DNA of 64,000 nt from G963674665 sp964609625 (GTDB lineage: Bacteria > Desulfobacterota > Desulfovibrionia > Desulfovibrionales > Desulfovibrionaceae). Numbering within the stretch: the stretch's first letter is position 1; every line of letters begins with the position of its first letter. The notes beneath the pieces were generated by a model. That model had not been told where the DNA came from. It was given only the letters and a program-made list of their open reading frames with translations, and made no database searches. The stretch lies in assembly GCA_964609625.1 (NCBI GenBank), contig CAZSRS010000008.1, positions 62,001-126,000 of the forward strand, in the 5' to 3' direction. Of the stretch, positions 18,314 through 26,701 are shown piece by piece. Position numbers and translations under genes: made by a program.

Positions 18314-20770
18314 ATGAGTATCCGTTACAAGCTTTTGTTGCCCGCACTCGTTGCCTTTGTTCTGCTAGGAACCACCGCCTACCTGGTCATGGATCACCTG
18401 CTCGACACCATGCTCTTCGAGACGTCGGAAAAGCTGATCCAGAACAAGGAAGAGGAAATCAACCTCGGTGCCAAGACGCTCTCCTCCAAGGCAACGCAAA
18501 CCGCGGCCATCTTCAGCCGCATGCCCGACGTGGTCCGGGCGTATGAGACGGCCCTGGCAGGAGCCATCGACACCGAGGAGTCCTCCAGCGCCGCGAGAGC
18601 CAGGGACATGCTGCGCCAGAGTCTGGCTTCGGTCGTCCAGGGTGTGGCGGCTGCCGGCAGCGGTGCCCTGGACCTGCACTTCCACCTGCCTAACAGCCGT
18701 AGCCTGGTGCGCATGTGGCGCGACAAGCAGGTGCAGCGCAATGGGGAGTGGATCGATGTTTCCGACGACCTCAGCAGCTTCCGCAGCACCGTGCTGGAAG
18801 TGAACAGAACGAAAAAACCCGTGAGCGGTATCGAACTGGGGCGCGGCGGTTTTGTTCTGCGCGGCCTGGTGCCGGTGCAGGCCCCGGACGGCAGGCACCT
18901 CGGTTCGGTGGAAGTGCTCACCGACTTCAACCAGATGCTCAAGAGCAAGGCCCAACAGGAGGAAGAAAACCTGCTGCTGTTCATGAACGCCGAACTGTTG
19001 TCCCTCGCCACCGGTCTACAGGACACAGCGAAACATCCCGTTCTGTTCGGCCGCTATGTCCTGGTTTTCGACTCCAGCAACGGCAGCATCGGCCCGCTTT
19101 TATCCGATGAATTGCTGCACGAGGGGCGCCAGGGCATCAGCCGTCTCAATCACGGCGACATGGTCCTGGCCGCCTTTCCTGTAAAGGACTACCGCGGGGA
19201 GCAGGTGGGTGTCGTCGTCTATACACGCGACCTTTCCTCGGAAAAGAGCTACGTGCGCATGGTGGGCATCACCCTGGGCGGGCTCATTCTCCTGATCATG
19301 GCCGTGTTCATCGGCCTGAGCTTCTACGTACTCTTCAAAACCGTGTTCCGCCCGGTAAAGAGCATCGTGCATAAAATCAAGGACATCGCCGAGGACAAGG
19401 CCAACCTTCAGGATCGCCTCGACTACATGGCCAACGACGAAATGGGTGAACTCTGCCACTGGTTCAACAAGCTCATGGGCAAGATCGGCAGCCTGATCAA
19501 CCTCTCGCAGAATGTGCTCGACGCCATCCCCGATCCGGTGTTCGCCGTGGACAAGGACTTCAGGATCGTCCTGGCCAACGAGGCCGTGACCGAATTCACC
19601 GGCACCACCAGGGATGCGATCAAGGGCCGGCAGTGCGGCGATGTCTTCAAAACCGGGGTTTGCGGTACGGATATCTGCCCCGTGCAACAGGTCATGCGCG
19701 ATGCCTCCAAGGCGCGCTCCAATTTCGAGTTCGTCCATGACACCAAGGCCGGTGAGGACTGGTACATCCAACCCCACGTGGCCGAGATTCTGGACAACGA
19801 CGGCAACGTCAGCGGCTATGTGGAGATGATCAGAAACGTCACCAGCCATGTGAAAAGCGAGGAGGCCATCCAGGGCAACCTGGAATGCGTGCAACAGATC
19901 AACGAACGCCTGCACGAAACCGCGGAACGCATCGTGGCCCTGGCCGACGAAGTCTCCCGACAGGCCCTGGAGGTACGCGAGGGTGCCGAAACCCAGCGCA
20001 GCAGTATGGCCGAAACGGCCAGCGCCATGGAGAGCATGAACACGACCATCCTCGAGGTGGCCAAAAACGCCTCGCAGGCCGCGCAACACAACGATCTCAC
20101 TCGCGAAAAAGCCCAGGAAGGCGCGGGGGTGGTCGAACGCTCCATCGCCACCATCGCCAAGGTCCACGAACAGACCGCACAACTCAAGACCAACCTAGCA
20201 CAACTGGGGCAGGAGGCAGAGTCCATCGGCACCATCATGAACGTGATCAGCGATATCGCCGATCAAACCAACCTCCTGGCCCTGAACGCGGCCATCGAGG
20301 CTGCCCGCGCCGGAGAAGCCGGACGCGGTTTCGCCGTGGTGGCCGACGAGGTGCGTAAACTCGCCGAAAAAACCATGGGCGCCACCAAGGAAGTGGGGCA
20401 GGCCATAACCTCCATCCAGAACAACGCCCGGGTGAACATGAACAGCATGGAAAACGCGGCCAAGGCGGTGGACGAGGCAATGAACATGGCCGACGCCTCG
20501 GGCCAAGCCCTGCGGGAGATCCTGCACCTGGTGGAGCGCTCCTCCGATCAGGTACGCTCCATCGCTACCGCCTCGGAGGAACAATCCTCCGCCAGCGAAC
20601 AGATCGCGGCCTCCATGGAATCGGTGAGCCAGATTTCCGTGCGCACGGCCGAGGACATGTCCACACAGGTGGAAATCCTCTCGCAACTTGCTACCCTTAC
20701 ACAGGAATTACAAAACATCACCATCGAGGAAACAGAACACCAAACCACCCTTTCCAGGCAAATGTCCTGA
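18314..20770 (+). CDS. Methyl-accepting chemotaxis protein with cache, HAMP and PAS domains
   Basis: An 818-residue transducer. Membrane segment 1 lies at ~8-30 (LLLPALVAFVLLGTTAYLV). A large periplasmic double-cache-like domain spans ~31-315, and membrane segment 2 is 'GITLGGLILLIMAVFIGLSF'. HAMP follows, then a cytoplasmic PAS domain ('NVLDAIPDPVFAVDKDFRIV') with the Cys-rich loop GRQCGDVFKTGVCGTDICP, then the signalling helices with the hairpin tip 'ISDIADQTNLLALNAAIEAA'. The Cys loop suggests that an Fe-S, heme-independent redox or metal input adds to the periplasmic signal (inference). ATG 18314 gives a standard cytoplasmic N-terminus; it is followed by a strong terminator. Confidence 0.92.
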   Translation: MSIRYKLLLPALVAFVLLGTTAYLVMDHLLDTMLFETSEKLIQNKEEEINLGAKTLSSKATQTAAIFSRMPDVVRAYETALAGAIDTEESSSAARARDMLRQSLASVVQGVAAAGSGALDLHFHLPNSRSLVRMWRDKQVQRNGEWIDVSDDLSSFRSTVLEVNRTKKPVSGIELGRGGFVLRGLVPVQAPDGRHLGSVEVLTDFNQMLKSKAQQEEENLLLFMNAELLSLATGLQDTAKHPVLFGRYVLVFDSSNGSIGPLLSDELLHEGRQGISRLNHGDMVLAAFPVKDYRGEQVGVVVYTRDLSSEKSYVRMVGITLGGLILLIMAVFIGLSFYVLFKTVFRPVKSIVHKIKDIAEDKANLQDRLDYMANDEMGELCHWFNKLMGKIGSLINLSQNVLDAIPDPVFAVDKDFRIVLANEAVTEFTGTTRDAIKGRQCGDVFKTGVCGTDICPVQQVMRDASKARSNFEFVHDTKAGEDWYIQPHVAEILDNDGNVSGYVEMIRNVTSHVKSEEAIQGNLECVQQINERLHETAERIVALADEVSRQALEVREGAETQRSSMAETASAMESMNTTILEVAKNASQAAQHNDLTREKAQEGAGVVERSIATIAKVHEQTAQLKTNLAQLGQEAESIGTIMNVISDIADQTNLLALNAAIEAARAGEAGRGFAVVADEVRKLAEKTMGATKEVGQAITSIQNNARVNMNSMENAAKAVDEAMNMADASGQALREILHLVERSSDQVRSIATASEEQSSASEQIAASMESVSQISVRTAEDMSTQVEILSQLATLTQELQNITIEETEHQTTLSRQMS

Positions 20771-20795
20771 AGCTGTCCTTCCACCGCATGCCTGT

Positions 20796-20830
20796 CCGGG
20801 GAGTGCGAACACTCCCCGGCATTTTCTTTC
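20796..20830 (+). terminator. Rho-independent terminator of the methyl-accepting protein gene
   Basis: CCGGGGAGTG (20796-20805), loop CGAA, CACTCCCCGG (20810-20819): a perfect 10-bp GC-rich stem with a tetraloop, followed by CATTTTCTTTC. Confidence 0.9.
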
Positions 20831-20981
20831 ATGATTATTGCGGAACAAGGGCAATTGCCGCGTTGGGACATGCCTGCCCTGAACATGCCGACTTTGCAGA
20901 ACAATCGCAAACCGTGGCTCCATTTGTATCCAGATATCGCCCCTTCCCTTGCTTGATCGCCAAAAAAAGTGCTCTAGCCTG

Positions 20982-21022
20982 TTGACAAACAGGGGTTGAT
21001 GAGTCATATTCTTAATCAAGAA
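20982..21022 (+). promoter_or_regulatory. Promoter and PerR-like operator of the perR-peroxiredoxin operon
   Basis: A consensus -35 TTGACA (20982-20987), 17-base spacer and -10-like CATATT (21005-21010). The inverted repeat TTCTTAATCAAGAA (21009-21022) overlaps the -10 end and start region, where a Fur-family repressor would block transcription. The start codon of the regulator is 28 bases downstream. Autoregulation by the encoded PerR-like protein is inferred. Confidence 0.6.
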
Positions 21023-21049
21023 CAATTCCTAACTAGGAAGAAACGAGAA

Positions 21050-21586
21050 ATGCACGCCGCCGAACCCACACCTGACCGCAAGGCCTTCTGTGAGCAAAAG
21101 CTCGAAGAACTGCGTGAGACATGCCGCGATACCGGCTTGAAGCTCACCCATCAGCGCATGGAGATTTTGCGAGAACTCGCGGCCACCACCGACCATCCCT
21201 CGGCGGAAACCGTATACAGACGTGTGCGGGAAAAACTGCCCAGCGTCTCGCTGGACACGGTCTACCGCACCCTGGCGACCTTCGCCGAACTCGGACTGGT
21301 GGACAAACTCAACGTGGCCCAGGACCAGAGCAGGTTCGACGCCGACGTCAGCCCCCACCACCACCTGGTCTGCTCCCGCTGCAAAACCATTGAGGATTTC
21401 AGTTGGGAAGACTTCGACGCCATGGACCTGCCCCCCGATGCACAGCTCTGGGGGCAGGCAAGCGGCAAGCACGTGGTCGTTGCCGGGGTCTGCCGTCGCT
21501 GTCTGGCAATGGAACCCCTCGGGGACAAAACGCGATCAGCCGCGGGCCCCACCGAGGAACATGACCCTCGACACATGAAAAATTGA
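21050..21586 (+). CDS. perR: Fur-family peroxide-responsive regulator (PerR-like)
   Basis: A 178-residue protein. The winged helix comprises 'TGLKLTHQRMEILRELAATT' and the recognition region 'LPSVSLDTVYRTLATFAELG'. The dimerisation domain has the metal site 'DADVSPHHHLVCSRC', and a second CxxC in CRRC near residue 150 completes the structural zinc site typical of PerR/Fur. The gene sits 16 bases before a peroxiredoxin gene, which points to PerR rather than iron-uptake Fur. The start at ATG 21050 is supported by AGGAAGAAACG upstream and places the operator in the leader. The C-terminal tail of ~25 residues is longer than in Bacillus PerR. Confidence 0.85.
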   Translation: MHAAEPTPDRKAFCEQKLEELRETCRDTGLKLTHQRMEILRELAATTDHPSAETVYRRVREKLPSVSLDTVYRTLATFAELGLVDKLNVAQDQSRFDADVSPHHHLVCSRCKTIEDFSWEDFDAMDLPPDAQLWGQASGKHVVVAGVCRRCLAMEPLGDKTRSAAGPTEEHDPRHMKN

Positions 21587-21602
21587 TCTGGAGGATACAA
21601 CA

Positions 21603-22241
21603 ATGTCTGGCATACCCCTTCTCGGCGAAGCACTGCCCACCATGAAAGTCAAGACAACCCACGGCATCAAGGAACTGCCCAAGGACTACAGCGGCCGTTG
21701 GCTGGTGATCTTCAGCCACCCGGCCGACTTCACTCCCGTTTGCACCACGGAATTCTGCGGTTTCCAGAAGCTGTACAAGGATTTCCAGGCCATTGGTTGC
21801 GACCTGCTCGGCCTGTCCATCGACCAGGTATTCTCCCACATCAAGTGGGTGGAGTGGATCGAGGAGAAACTCGGCATCACGATCGAATTCCCCATCATTG
21901 CCGACGACATGGGCGAGGTGGCCAAGGCCCTGGGCATGGTGCACCCCGGCAAGGGCACCAACACCGTGCGCGCCGTGTTCGTGGTGGATCCCAAGGGTCT
22001 GCTGCGCTTGATGCTCTACTACCCACAGGAAGTGGGGCGCAACATGGACGAGATCCTGCGCGCCGTGAAGGCCCTGCAAACCTCTGACAACAACGGCGTG
22101 GCCATCCCGGCCAACTGGCCCAACAACGACCTGGTGGCCGATCACGTGATCATTCCCCCGGCCGCCACTCAGGCCGACGCCGACGCACGCAAGGGGCAGG
22201 CCGGCTGCTACGACTGGTGGTTCTGCCACAAAAAGCTGTAA
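21603..22241 (+). CDS. Peroxiredoxin, Prx6/archaeal-type with C-terminal cysteines
   Basis: A 212-residue thiol peroxidase that reduces H2O2 and organic peroxides. The peroxidatic Cys is C47 in 'HPADFTPVCTTEF'; the conserved Arg lies in 'KGTNTVRAVFVVDPKG'. Length and the C-terminal arm (ANWPNN...) match the Prx6 group; C202 and C208 in GCYDWWFC resemble the extra cysteines of archaeal decameric enzymes, so a two-Cys mechanism is likely. GGAGGATACAAC gives a good ribosome site. It is co-transcribed with perR, so induction by peroxide is expected (inference). Confidence 0.92.
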   Translation: MSGIPLLGEALPTMKVKTTHGIKELPKDYSGRWLVIFSHPADFTPVCTTEFCGFQKLYKDFQAIGCDLLGLSIDQVFSHIKWVEWIEEKLGITIEFPIIADDMGEVAKALGMVHPGKGTNTVRAVFVVDPKGLLRLMLYYPQEVGRNMDEILRAVKALQTSDNNGVAIPANWPNNDLVADHVIIPPAATQADADARKGQAGCYDWWFCHKKL

Positions 22242-22313
22242 GCCGCCGGTGTACCGCCCGTGTGGTGCACACGGTTTATCATATACCTGACCTGAATCGC
22301 TGCCTCCTGGCTT

Positions 22314-22352
22314 GCAGGGGGGCGTGACTCCTCGTCTCCGACGCCCCCCTGC
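22314..22352 (+). ncRNA. Perfect 12-bp stem-loop, candidate small RNA body or 3' UTR element
   Basis: GCAGGGGGGCGT (22314-22325), 15-base loop, ACGCCCCCCTGC (22341-22352). No uridine run follows, so it is not a standard terminator, but a canonical one starts 17 bases downstream. The pair may be the 3' end of the perR-prx mRNA or an independent small RNA; no own promoter is evident. Confidence 0.35.
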
Positions 22353-22368
22353 CCCCTCTCACACGCTG

Positions 22369-22405
22369 AGACCCGGCACCGGATTTCCCGGTGCCGGGTC
22401 TTTGT
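22369..22405 (+). terminator. Rho-independent terminator downstream of the peroxiredoxin gene
   Basis: AGACCCGGCACCGG (22369-22382), loop ATTTC, CCGGTGCCGGGTCT (22388-22401): a perfect 14-bp stem followed by TTGTATG. It is preceded by another strong hairpin. Confidence 0.85.
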
Positions 22406-22708
22406 ATGACAGCCCCCCGGCTTGCCTGCAGAGCGAGGGAACGATGGCGTCGTGATCTGCGGTGGTCGTTGTGCCGTTGCTCCTGTCCGGAGCGGAACCC
22501 CACCGATGGAACGCGCTCGTCCTGTACCTTTACATAGCCAGGAACGTGCCAAAACGAGCCACCCCAGGCAGGACGCCGATCAACCGTGTTTACCATGCTC
22601 GATGCGGTCATTCCAAGGCAGCCGTGGTGCCTGCCGGGCGAGAAATTGTTGATATCTCGTCAATATTCCACCAACTCCATTACGCATCACACCCGCTCCG
22701 ACCTGTCT

Positions 22709-23662
22709 TCACGAAACACCCTGGGCAAGCAGGCTCTCGGCCCTGGGGTTGTGGCGCAGGCGATTGGCCTGGGCACGCTCCAGGCTCGTTGTGGCGTAGC
22801 AGTAGCGGCAGCCGAACACGCAGCTGTCGTACATGCCCACGTCCCTGCTGCGCACACAGAGGCAGTGCTCGCGCTGCGCCTGGTCCTTGCCTCGGGGCAG
22901 GACCACCCCCACCCCCTGCTCCAGCCAGGAGGCGTCGATGCAGGCACCGGCCGGCACCTCCGGGCCGAGCCCCTGTCCCCCCTGGGCGCAGGCCTGGATG
23001 CGCATGCCGTTGGCCTTGGCCGTCGCGGCCAGCCCGGCGAACAATCGCTCCACGTCCGGGGAGGTCGGCGCCAGGAGATCCACACCGCTTTGGGCCAGGC
23101 TACGCAGGCCGGGGCGATTCTTGCGGTAGACCTCCAACAGGCTGATCACCACCCTGGAAGCCGCCCCCCGCAGTGCATCGGCCAGGGCTGCAAAATTCTC
23201 CAGGTGATAGTCCACTTCCGTGGCGGTGCTCAGAACCACGGGGTCGTAACGCCAGGTGACGCGCTTCGGCCCCAGCAGTCCGGCCAGGTCGAGGAACGCG
23301 GCCAGGCTTTGCTCCGTTGCAGGGCGGTGCGGCTCCAGCAGCCTGGGGTAGCCCGTGAGGGTGAACAGGAAGGTTGCGGGCAGGCCCGCACGCTCCAGGT
23401 CGGGCAGGTAAGGCCGCAAGGGGCGCGGATTGCGTGTCCAGAACACGATGCAGGCCACATCCTCGGGCCGCAGCGAGATGCGCGCGACCTGGGCCGGGTT
23501 GCAGGGGTTGGGCACCAGGCAATACCCTTGGCGCACGCGCTCCAGGAACCAGGGGGTGTAGAAGGCCGGGATATCCGTACGACGGCTGGCGCTGACGATG
23601 TGCTTCCCGGTTTCCGGAAACAGCGAAAGCTGTCGCGTCACGGGAGCGCGGCCGGTATCCAT
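22709..23662 (-). CDS. DUF1848 family protein with C-terminal radical-SAM-like cysteines
   Basis: A 317-residue protein of the DUF1848 family. It starts 'HIVSASRRTDIPAFYTPWFL', carries IVFWTRNPRPL and 'KRVTWRYDPVVLSTATE', and ends with the Cys cluster 'CVFGCRYCYA' (C-x3-C-x2-C), preceded by CLC. The cluster resembles a [4Fe-4S] radical-SAM site but sits at the C-terminus, as is usual for this family, whose reaction is unknown. It overlaps the upstream SRAP gene by one base (TGATG), so the two are translationally coupled. Confidence 0.85.
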   Translation of the reverse strand: MDTGRAPVTRQLSLFPETGKHIVSASRRTDIPAFYTPWFLERVRQGYCLVPNPCNPAQVARISLRPEDVACIVFWTRNPRPLRPYLPDLERAGLPATFLFTLTGYPRLLEPHRPATEQSLAAFLDLAGLLGPKRVTWRYDPVVLSTATEVDYHLENFAALADALRGAASRVVISLLEVYRKNRPGLRSLAQSGVDLLAPTSPDVERLFAGLAATAKANGMRIQACAQGGQGLGPEVPAGACIDASWLEQGVGVVLPRGKDQAQREHCLCVRSRDVGMYDSCVFGCRYCYATTSLERAQANRLRHNPRAESLLAQGVS

Positions 23663-24327
23663 CAGCCCACCGGCTCCAAGGAGATGTCCTGGTTGTTGGG
23701 ATTGTTCACGGCCGTGCCCACGGGCCAGGCGCGCATGGCATTGGACGGATAGGGCTCGAGCAAGGCGACCGGGTCTCCGGGCGCGCTGCCCAGCCAGACG
23801 TCCCAATCCTGCCGAGGCACGATCACGGGCATGCGCTCGTGTACGGCGCGCAGCAGTTCGTTGGCCTCGGTGGTGATGATGCACACGCTGTGCAACTCCC
23901 CCCCTTCGGGTGCTTCCGGGTCCTGCCAGCGCTCCCAGATGCCGGCCATGGTGAAGGGCGCGTTGTCGGCCATGGCCATGGCGTAGGGCTGCTTGCCTCG
24001 CTCCTGCTTCCGCCATTCGTAGAACACCGTGGCTGGGATCAGGCAACGCCTGCTTTTGAAGGCGGCGCGGAAGGAGGGCTTCTGGACCACGGTCTCGGCC
24101 CTGGCGTTGATCATCCTGGGGCCCGTGCGCGAGTCTTTGGACCAGTGGGGCACCAGTCCCCAGCGCAGCAGCCGCAGCACCCGCTTCCCGGCGTCGTGCA
24201 ACAGGATGGCGCAGATATCCGTGCCTGGGGCGATGTTCAACCGTGGGGCATAGTCCGCGACCTGCTCCAGGCCGAAGACCTGCATGGCGGATTTTGGGGG
24301 CAGATCGAGACCGAACCGGCCGCACAT
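23662..24327 (-). CDS. SRAP family abasic-site DNA crosslinking protein (YedK/HMCES type)
   Basis: A 221-residue protein. After Met removal the N-terminus is the catalytic Cys2 (MCGRFGLDL) that forms a thiazolidine crosslink with abasic sites in single-stranded DNA. The other active-site elements are present: 'GPRMINARAETV' (Asn), 'IPATVFYEWRK' (Glu) and 'VHERMPVIVP' (His). It protects stalled replication forks. The start must be ATG 24327, because a longer start would mask Cys2. It is divergent from the RNase H-like gene and coupled to DUF1848. Confidence 0.93.
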   Translation of the reverse strand: MCGRFGLDLPPKSAMQVFGLEQVADYAPRLNIAPGTDICAILLHDAGKRVLRLLRWGLVPHWSKDSRTGPRMINARAETVVQKPSFRAAFKSRRCLIPATVFYEWRKQERGKQPYAMAMADNAPFTMAGIWERWQDPEAPEGGELHSVCIITTEANELLRAVHERMPVIVPRQDWDVWLGSAPGDPVALLEPYPSNAMRAWPVGTAVNNPNNQDISLEPVG

Positions 24328-24407
24328 GGAGGCGCTCCTTTCCAGGCCCACAGGCCCTGTTGCCAGCCGGGACCAATGGCCGTATGGTCCACGGCGGAGT
24401 GAAACAC

Positions 24408-25244
24408 ATGCTGCAGCATACCTTTTGCCACATTCCCCGCGTGGGCGTCAAAACCGAAGCCAGACTTTGGGAGGCGGGCTTCCACACCTGGGAGCAACTG
24501 CTCACCGCCGCCATACCGCCCCTGCGGGGCAACTCCCTCGACCTCTGCCGCCGTCATCTGGAGCTTTCGCAGGAGCGCCTCGAGGCCGGGGACGCCGCGT
24601 TCTTCGCCAAGGCCTTGCCCGCGTCCGAGGCCTGGCGCCTGTTTCCCCATTTCCGCCACGACGCGGCCTATGTGGACATCGAGACCACGGGCCTGGCGCC
24701 CCCGCACGAGGACATCACCACCATCGCCCTGTACGACGGCAGCGAGACCCGCTGGTACGTGCAAGGGCGCAACCTCGGCGACTTCGGCCGCGACATCCGG
24801 GACTACTCCCTGCTGGTGACCTTCAACGGCAAGTGCTTTGACGCGCCCTGCATCCAGCGCTGCCTGGGCGTGGAACTGCCCATGGCGCACCTGGACCTGC
24901 GCTTCGCCCTCAAGGCCGTGGGATTCAGTGGCGGGCTGAAAAAGGTGGAGCAGTCCCTCGGCCTGCACAGGGGGGAGTTGGACGGCGTGGACGGCTATTT
25001 CGCCGTGCTGCTCTGGCAGGAGTTCGAGCGCACCCGCGACGAACGCGCTCTGGAGACGCTGCTGGCCTACAACATCGAGGACGTGCTCAACCTGGAGTAC
25101 CTGGCGGTGCGTGCCTGCAACCTGATGTTGGAGCGCCTGCCCTTCGGCAGGGAGCAGATGCTGGACGAACCCCTGCCCGGACTCAACCCCATGCTGCCGG
25201 ACACCGCCCTTATCCACAGGCTCAAGCAGCGGTATGGCTTCTGA
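24408..25244 (+). CDS. RNase H-fold DEDD exonuclease-like protein (YprB type)
   Basis: A 278-residue protein. The N-terminal ~70 residues form a helix-hairpin region ('HIPRVGVKTEARLWEAGFHT') as seen in YprB-like proteins. The exonuclease core has 'DAAYVDIETTGL' (D, E), LVTFNGKCFD and 'LLAYNIEDVLNLEYL' (D), matching DEDD metal ligands. It may trim single-stranded DNA or RNA; the substrate is unknown. ATG 24408 has GGAG eight bases upstream, better than the in-frame ATG at 24384. It is transcribed toward leuB. Confidence 0.82.
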   Translation: MLQHTFCHIPRVGVKTEARLWEAGFHTWEQLLTAAIPPLRGNSLDLCRRHLELSQERLEAGDAAFFAKALPASEAWRLFPHFRHDAAYVDIETTGLAPPHEDITTIALYDGSETRWYVQGRNLGDFGRDIRDYSLLVTFNGKCFDAPCIQRCLGVELPMAHLDLRFALKAVGFSGGLKKVEQSLGLHRGELDGVDGYFAVLLWQEFERTRDERALETLLAYNIEDVLNLEYLAVRACNLMLERLPFGREQMLDEPLPGLNPMLPDTALIHRLKQRYGF

Positions 25245-25410
25245 TTTCGAGGGCAACGCGGCATGAACCATTCATGTTCGGTCATGCCCAAGCTCGGGGT
25301 ATTGGCGTGAAACGCGCCCCGGCACTTGCAAAGCCGCGGTGAACAGGGCAGTAGTTACCCAGGTCAAGGCTTTTCTTCCGCTCAACGCAAAACGGTGCAA
25401 AGGTACAGGA

Positions 25411-26484
25411 ATGCGCATCAATCTTTGTCTTCTCCCTGGCGACGGCATAGGCCCCGAAATCATGCCCCAGGCCGTGAAGGTGCTCGAACGCATCGCGGCC
25501 CGCTTCGACCACGAGCTGTTCTTTGCCGAGGCTCTCATCGGCGGGGCGGCCATCGACGCCACCGACAACCCACTGCCAGAAGAGACCCTGGACAAGTGCC
25601 GCGACGCCGACGCCGTGCTGCTCGGCGCCGTGGGCGGCTACAAGTGGGACGACCTGCCAGCCCACAAGCGCCCGGAAAAGGGGCTGCTGGGCCTGCGTAA
25701 GACCCTCAAGCTCTTCGCCAACCTGCGTCCCGCGCACATGTTCAAGGAGCTGGCCCATGCCTGCTACCTGCGGCCGGACATCGTGGAGCGCGGCATCGAC
25801 ATCCTCGTGGTCCGCGAACTCACCGGCGGCGTCTACTTCGGCGAACCCCGCGGCCGGGAGCTGCTGGACGGCGAGCGCGTGGCCCTGAACACCATGGTCT
25901 ACAGCGAGAGCGAAATCCGGCGCATCGCCAGGGTGGCCTTCGAAGCCGCGCTCAAGCGCAGGAAAAAGGTCTGCTCCGTGGACAAGGCCAACGTGCTCGA
26001 GGTCTCGCAGCTTTGGCGGGAGGTGGTCATCGAGACCGCCAGGGAATTCCCGGACGTGGAACTCAGCCACATGTACGTGGACAACGCGGCCATGCAACTG
26101 GTGCGCGACCCTTCGCAGTTCGACGTCATCGTCACCGGCAACCTCTTCGGCGATATCCTCTCGGACGAGGCCAGCGTGATCACCGGCTCCATCGGCATGC
26201 TGCCCTCGGCCTCCCTGGGCGAAGAGCGCCCCGGCCTGTACGAGCCCATCCACGGCTCGGCACCGGACATCGCCGGCCAGAACAAGGCCAATCCCCTGGC
26301 CACCATCCTCTCGGCCGCCATGCTCCTGCGCCATTCCTTCAGTCTGGAAAAGGAGGCCCAGGCCATCGAGCATGCGGTCCAGGCCGTGCTCAAGGCCGGC
26401 TACCGCACCGGCGACATCATGGAACCGGACAAGCGCTTGCTCTCGTGCAGCAAAATGGGGGATATGGTGGCGGCCAAGATCTGA
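25411..26484 (+). CDS. leuB: 3-isopropylmalate dehydrogenase
   Basis: A 357-residue NAD-dependent enzyme oxidising and decarboxylating (2R,3S)-3-isopropylmalate in leucine biosynthesis. Visible are the N-terminal 'LCLLPGDGIGPEIMPQAVKV', the substrate Arg region 'GLRKTLKLFANLRPAHMF', 'VVRELTGGVYFGEPRG' (Tyr and the Glu/Leu loop characteristic of LeuB), 'CSVDKANVLEVS' (Lys), 'DNAAMQLVRDP' and the NAD-binding 'EPIHGSAPDIAGQNKANPLA'. leuA, leuC and leuD are not in the window. A ribosome site AGGTACAGG lies close to the ATG. Confidence 0.95.
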   Translation: MRINLCLLPGDGIGPEIMPQAVKVLERIAARFDHELFFAEALIGGAAIDATDNPLPEETLDKCRDADAVLLGAVGGYKWDDLPAHKRPEKGLLGLRKTLKLFANLRPAHMFKELAHACYLRPDIVERGIDILVVRELTGGVYFGEPRGRELLDGERVALNTMVYSESEIRRIARVAFEAALKRRKKVCSVDKANVLEVSQLWREVVIETAREFPDVELSHMYVDNAAMQLVRDPSQFDVIVTGNLFGDILSDEASVITGSIGMLPSASLGEERPGLYEPIHGSAPDIAGQNKANPLATILSAAMLLRHSFSLEKEAQAIEHAVQAVLKAGYRTGDIMEPDKRLLSCSKMGDMVAAKI

Positions 26485-26701
26485 TCCTCTTTTTTCCGGC
26501 CGGCTCAAGGGCGCCGCGCCGACATGCCGCACCGTGGCGCCCTCGTTGCACGAGCCCAAGCCGTCGGGCATGGCGCATGGGGCGTTTCCCGAAGCACACG
26601 TCCGTTGCAACGCGGTCTCGCCGCCACACCCTGCCCTGTAGGCCCGAGAGCTGCCCGCCCCTGTCCCGTAGGGGCCACGCTCAGGCCTCACGCCACGCGG
26701 C

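Larger units (their letters stand above)
22242..22708. other. 467-base convergent intergenic region with two strong hairpins
   Basis: It holds the two stem-loops at 22314-22352 and 22369-22401 listed separately. Beyond 22410 I see no gene, repeat or site: the open frames present are short, in different directions and without ribosome sites. Confidence 0.5.
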
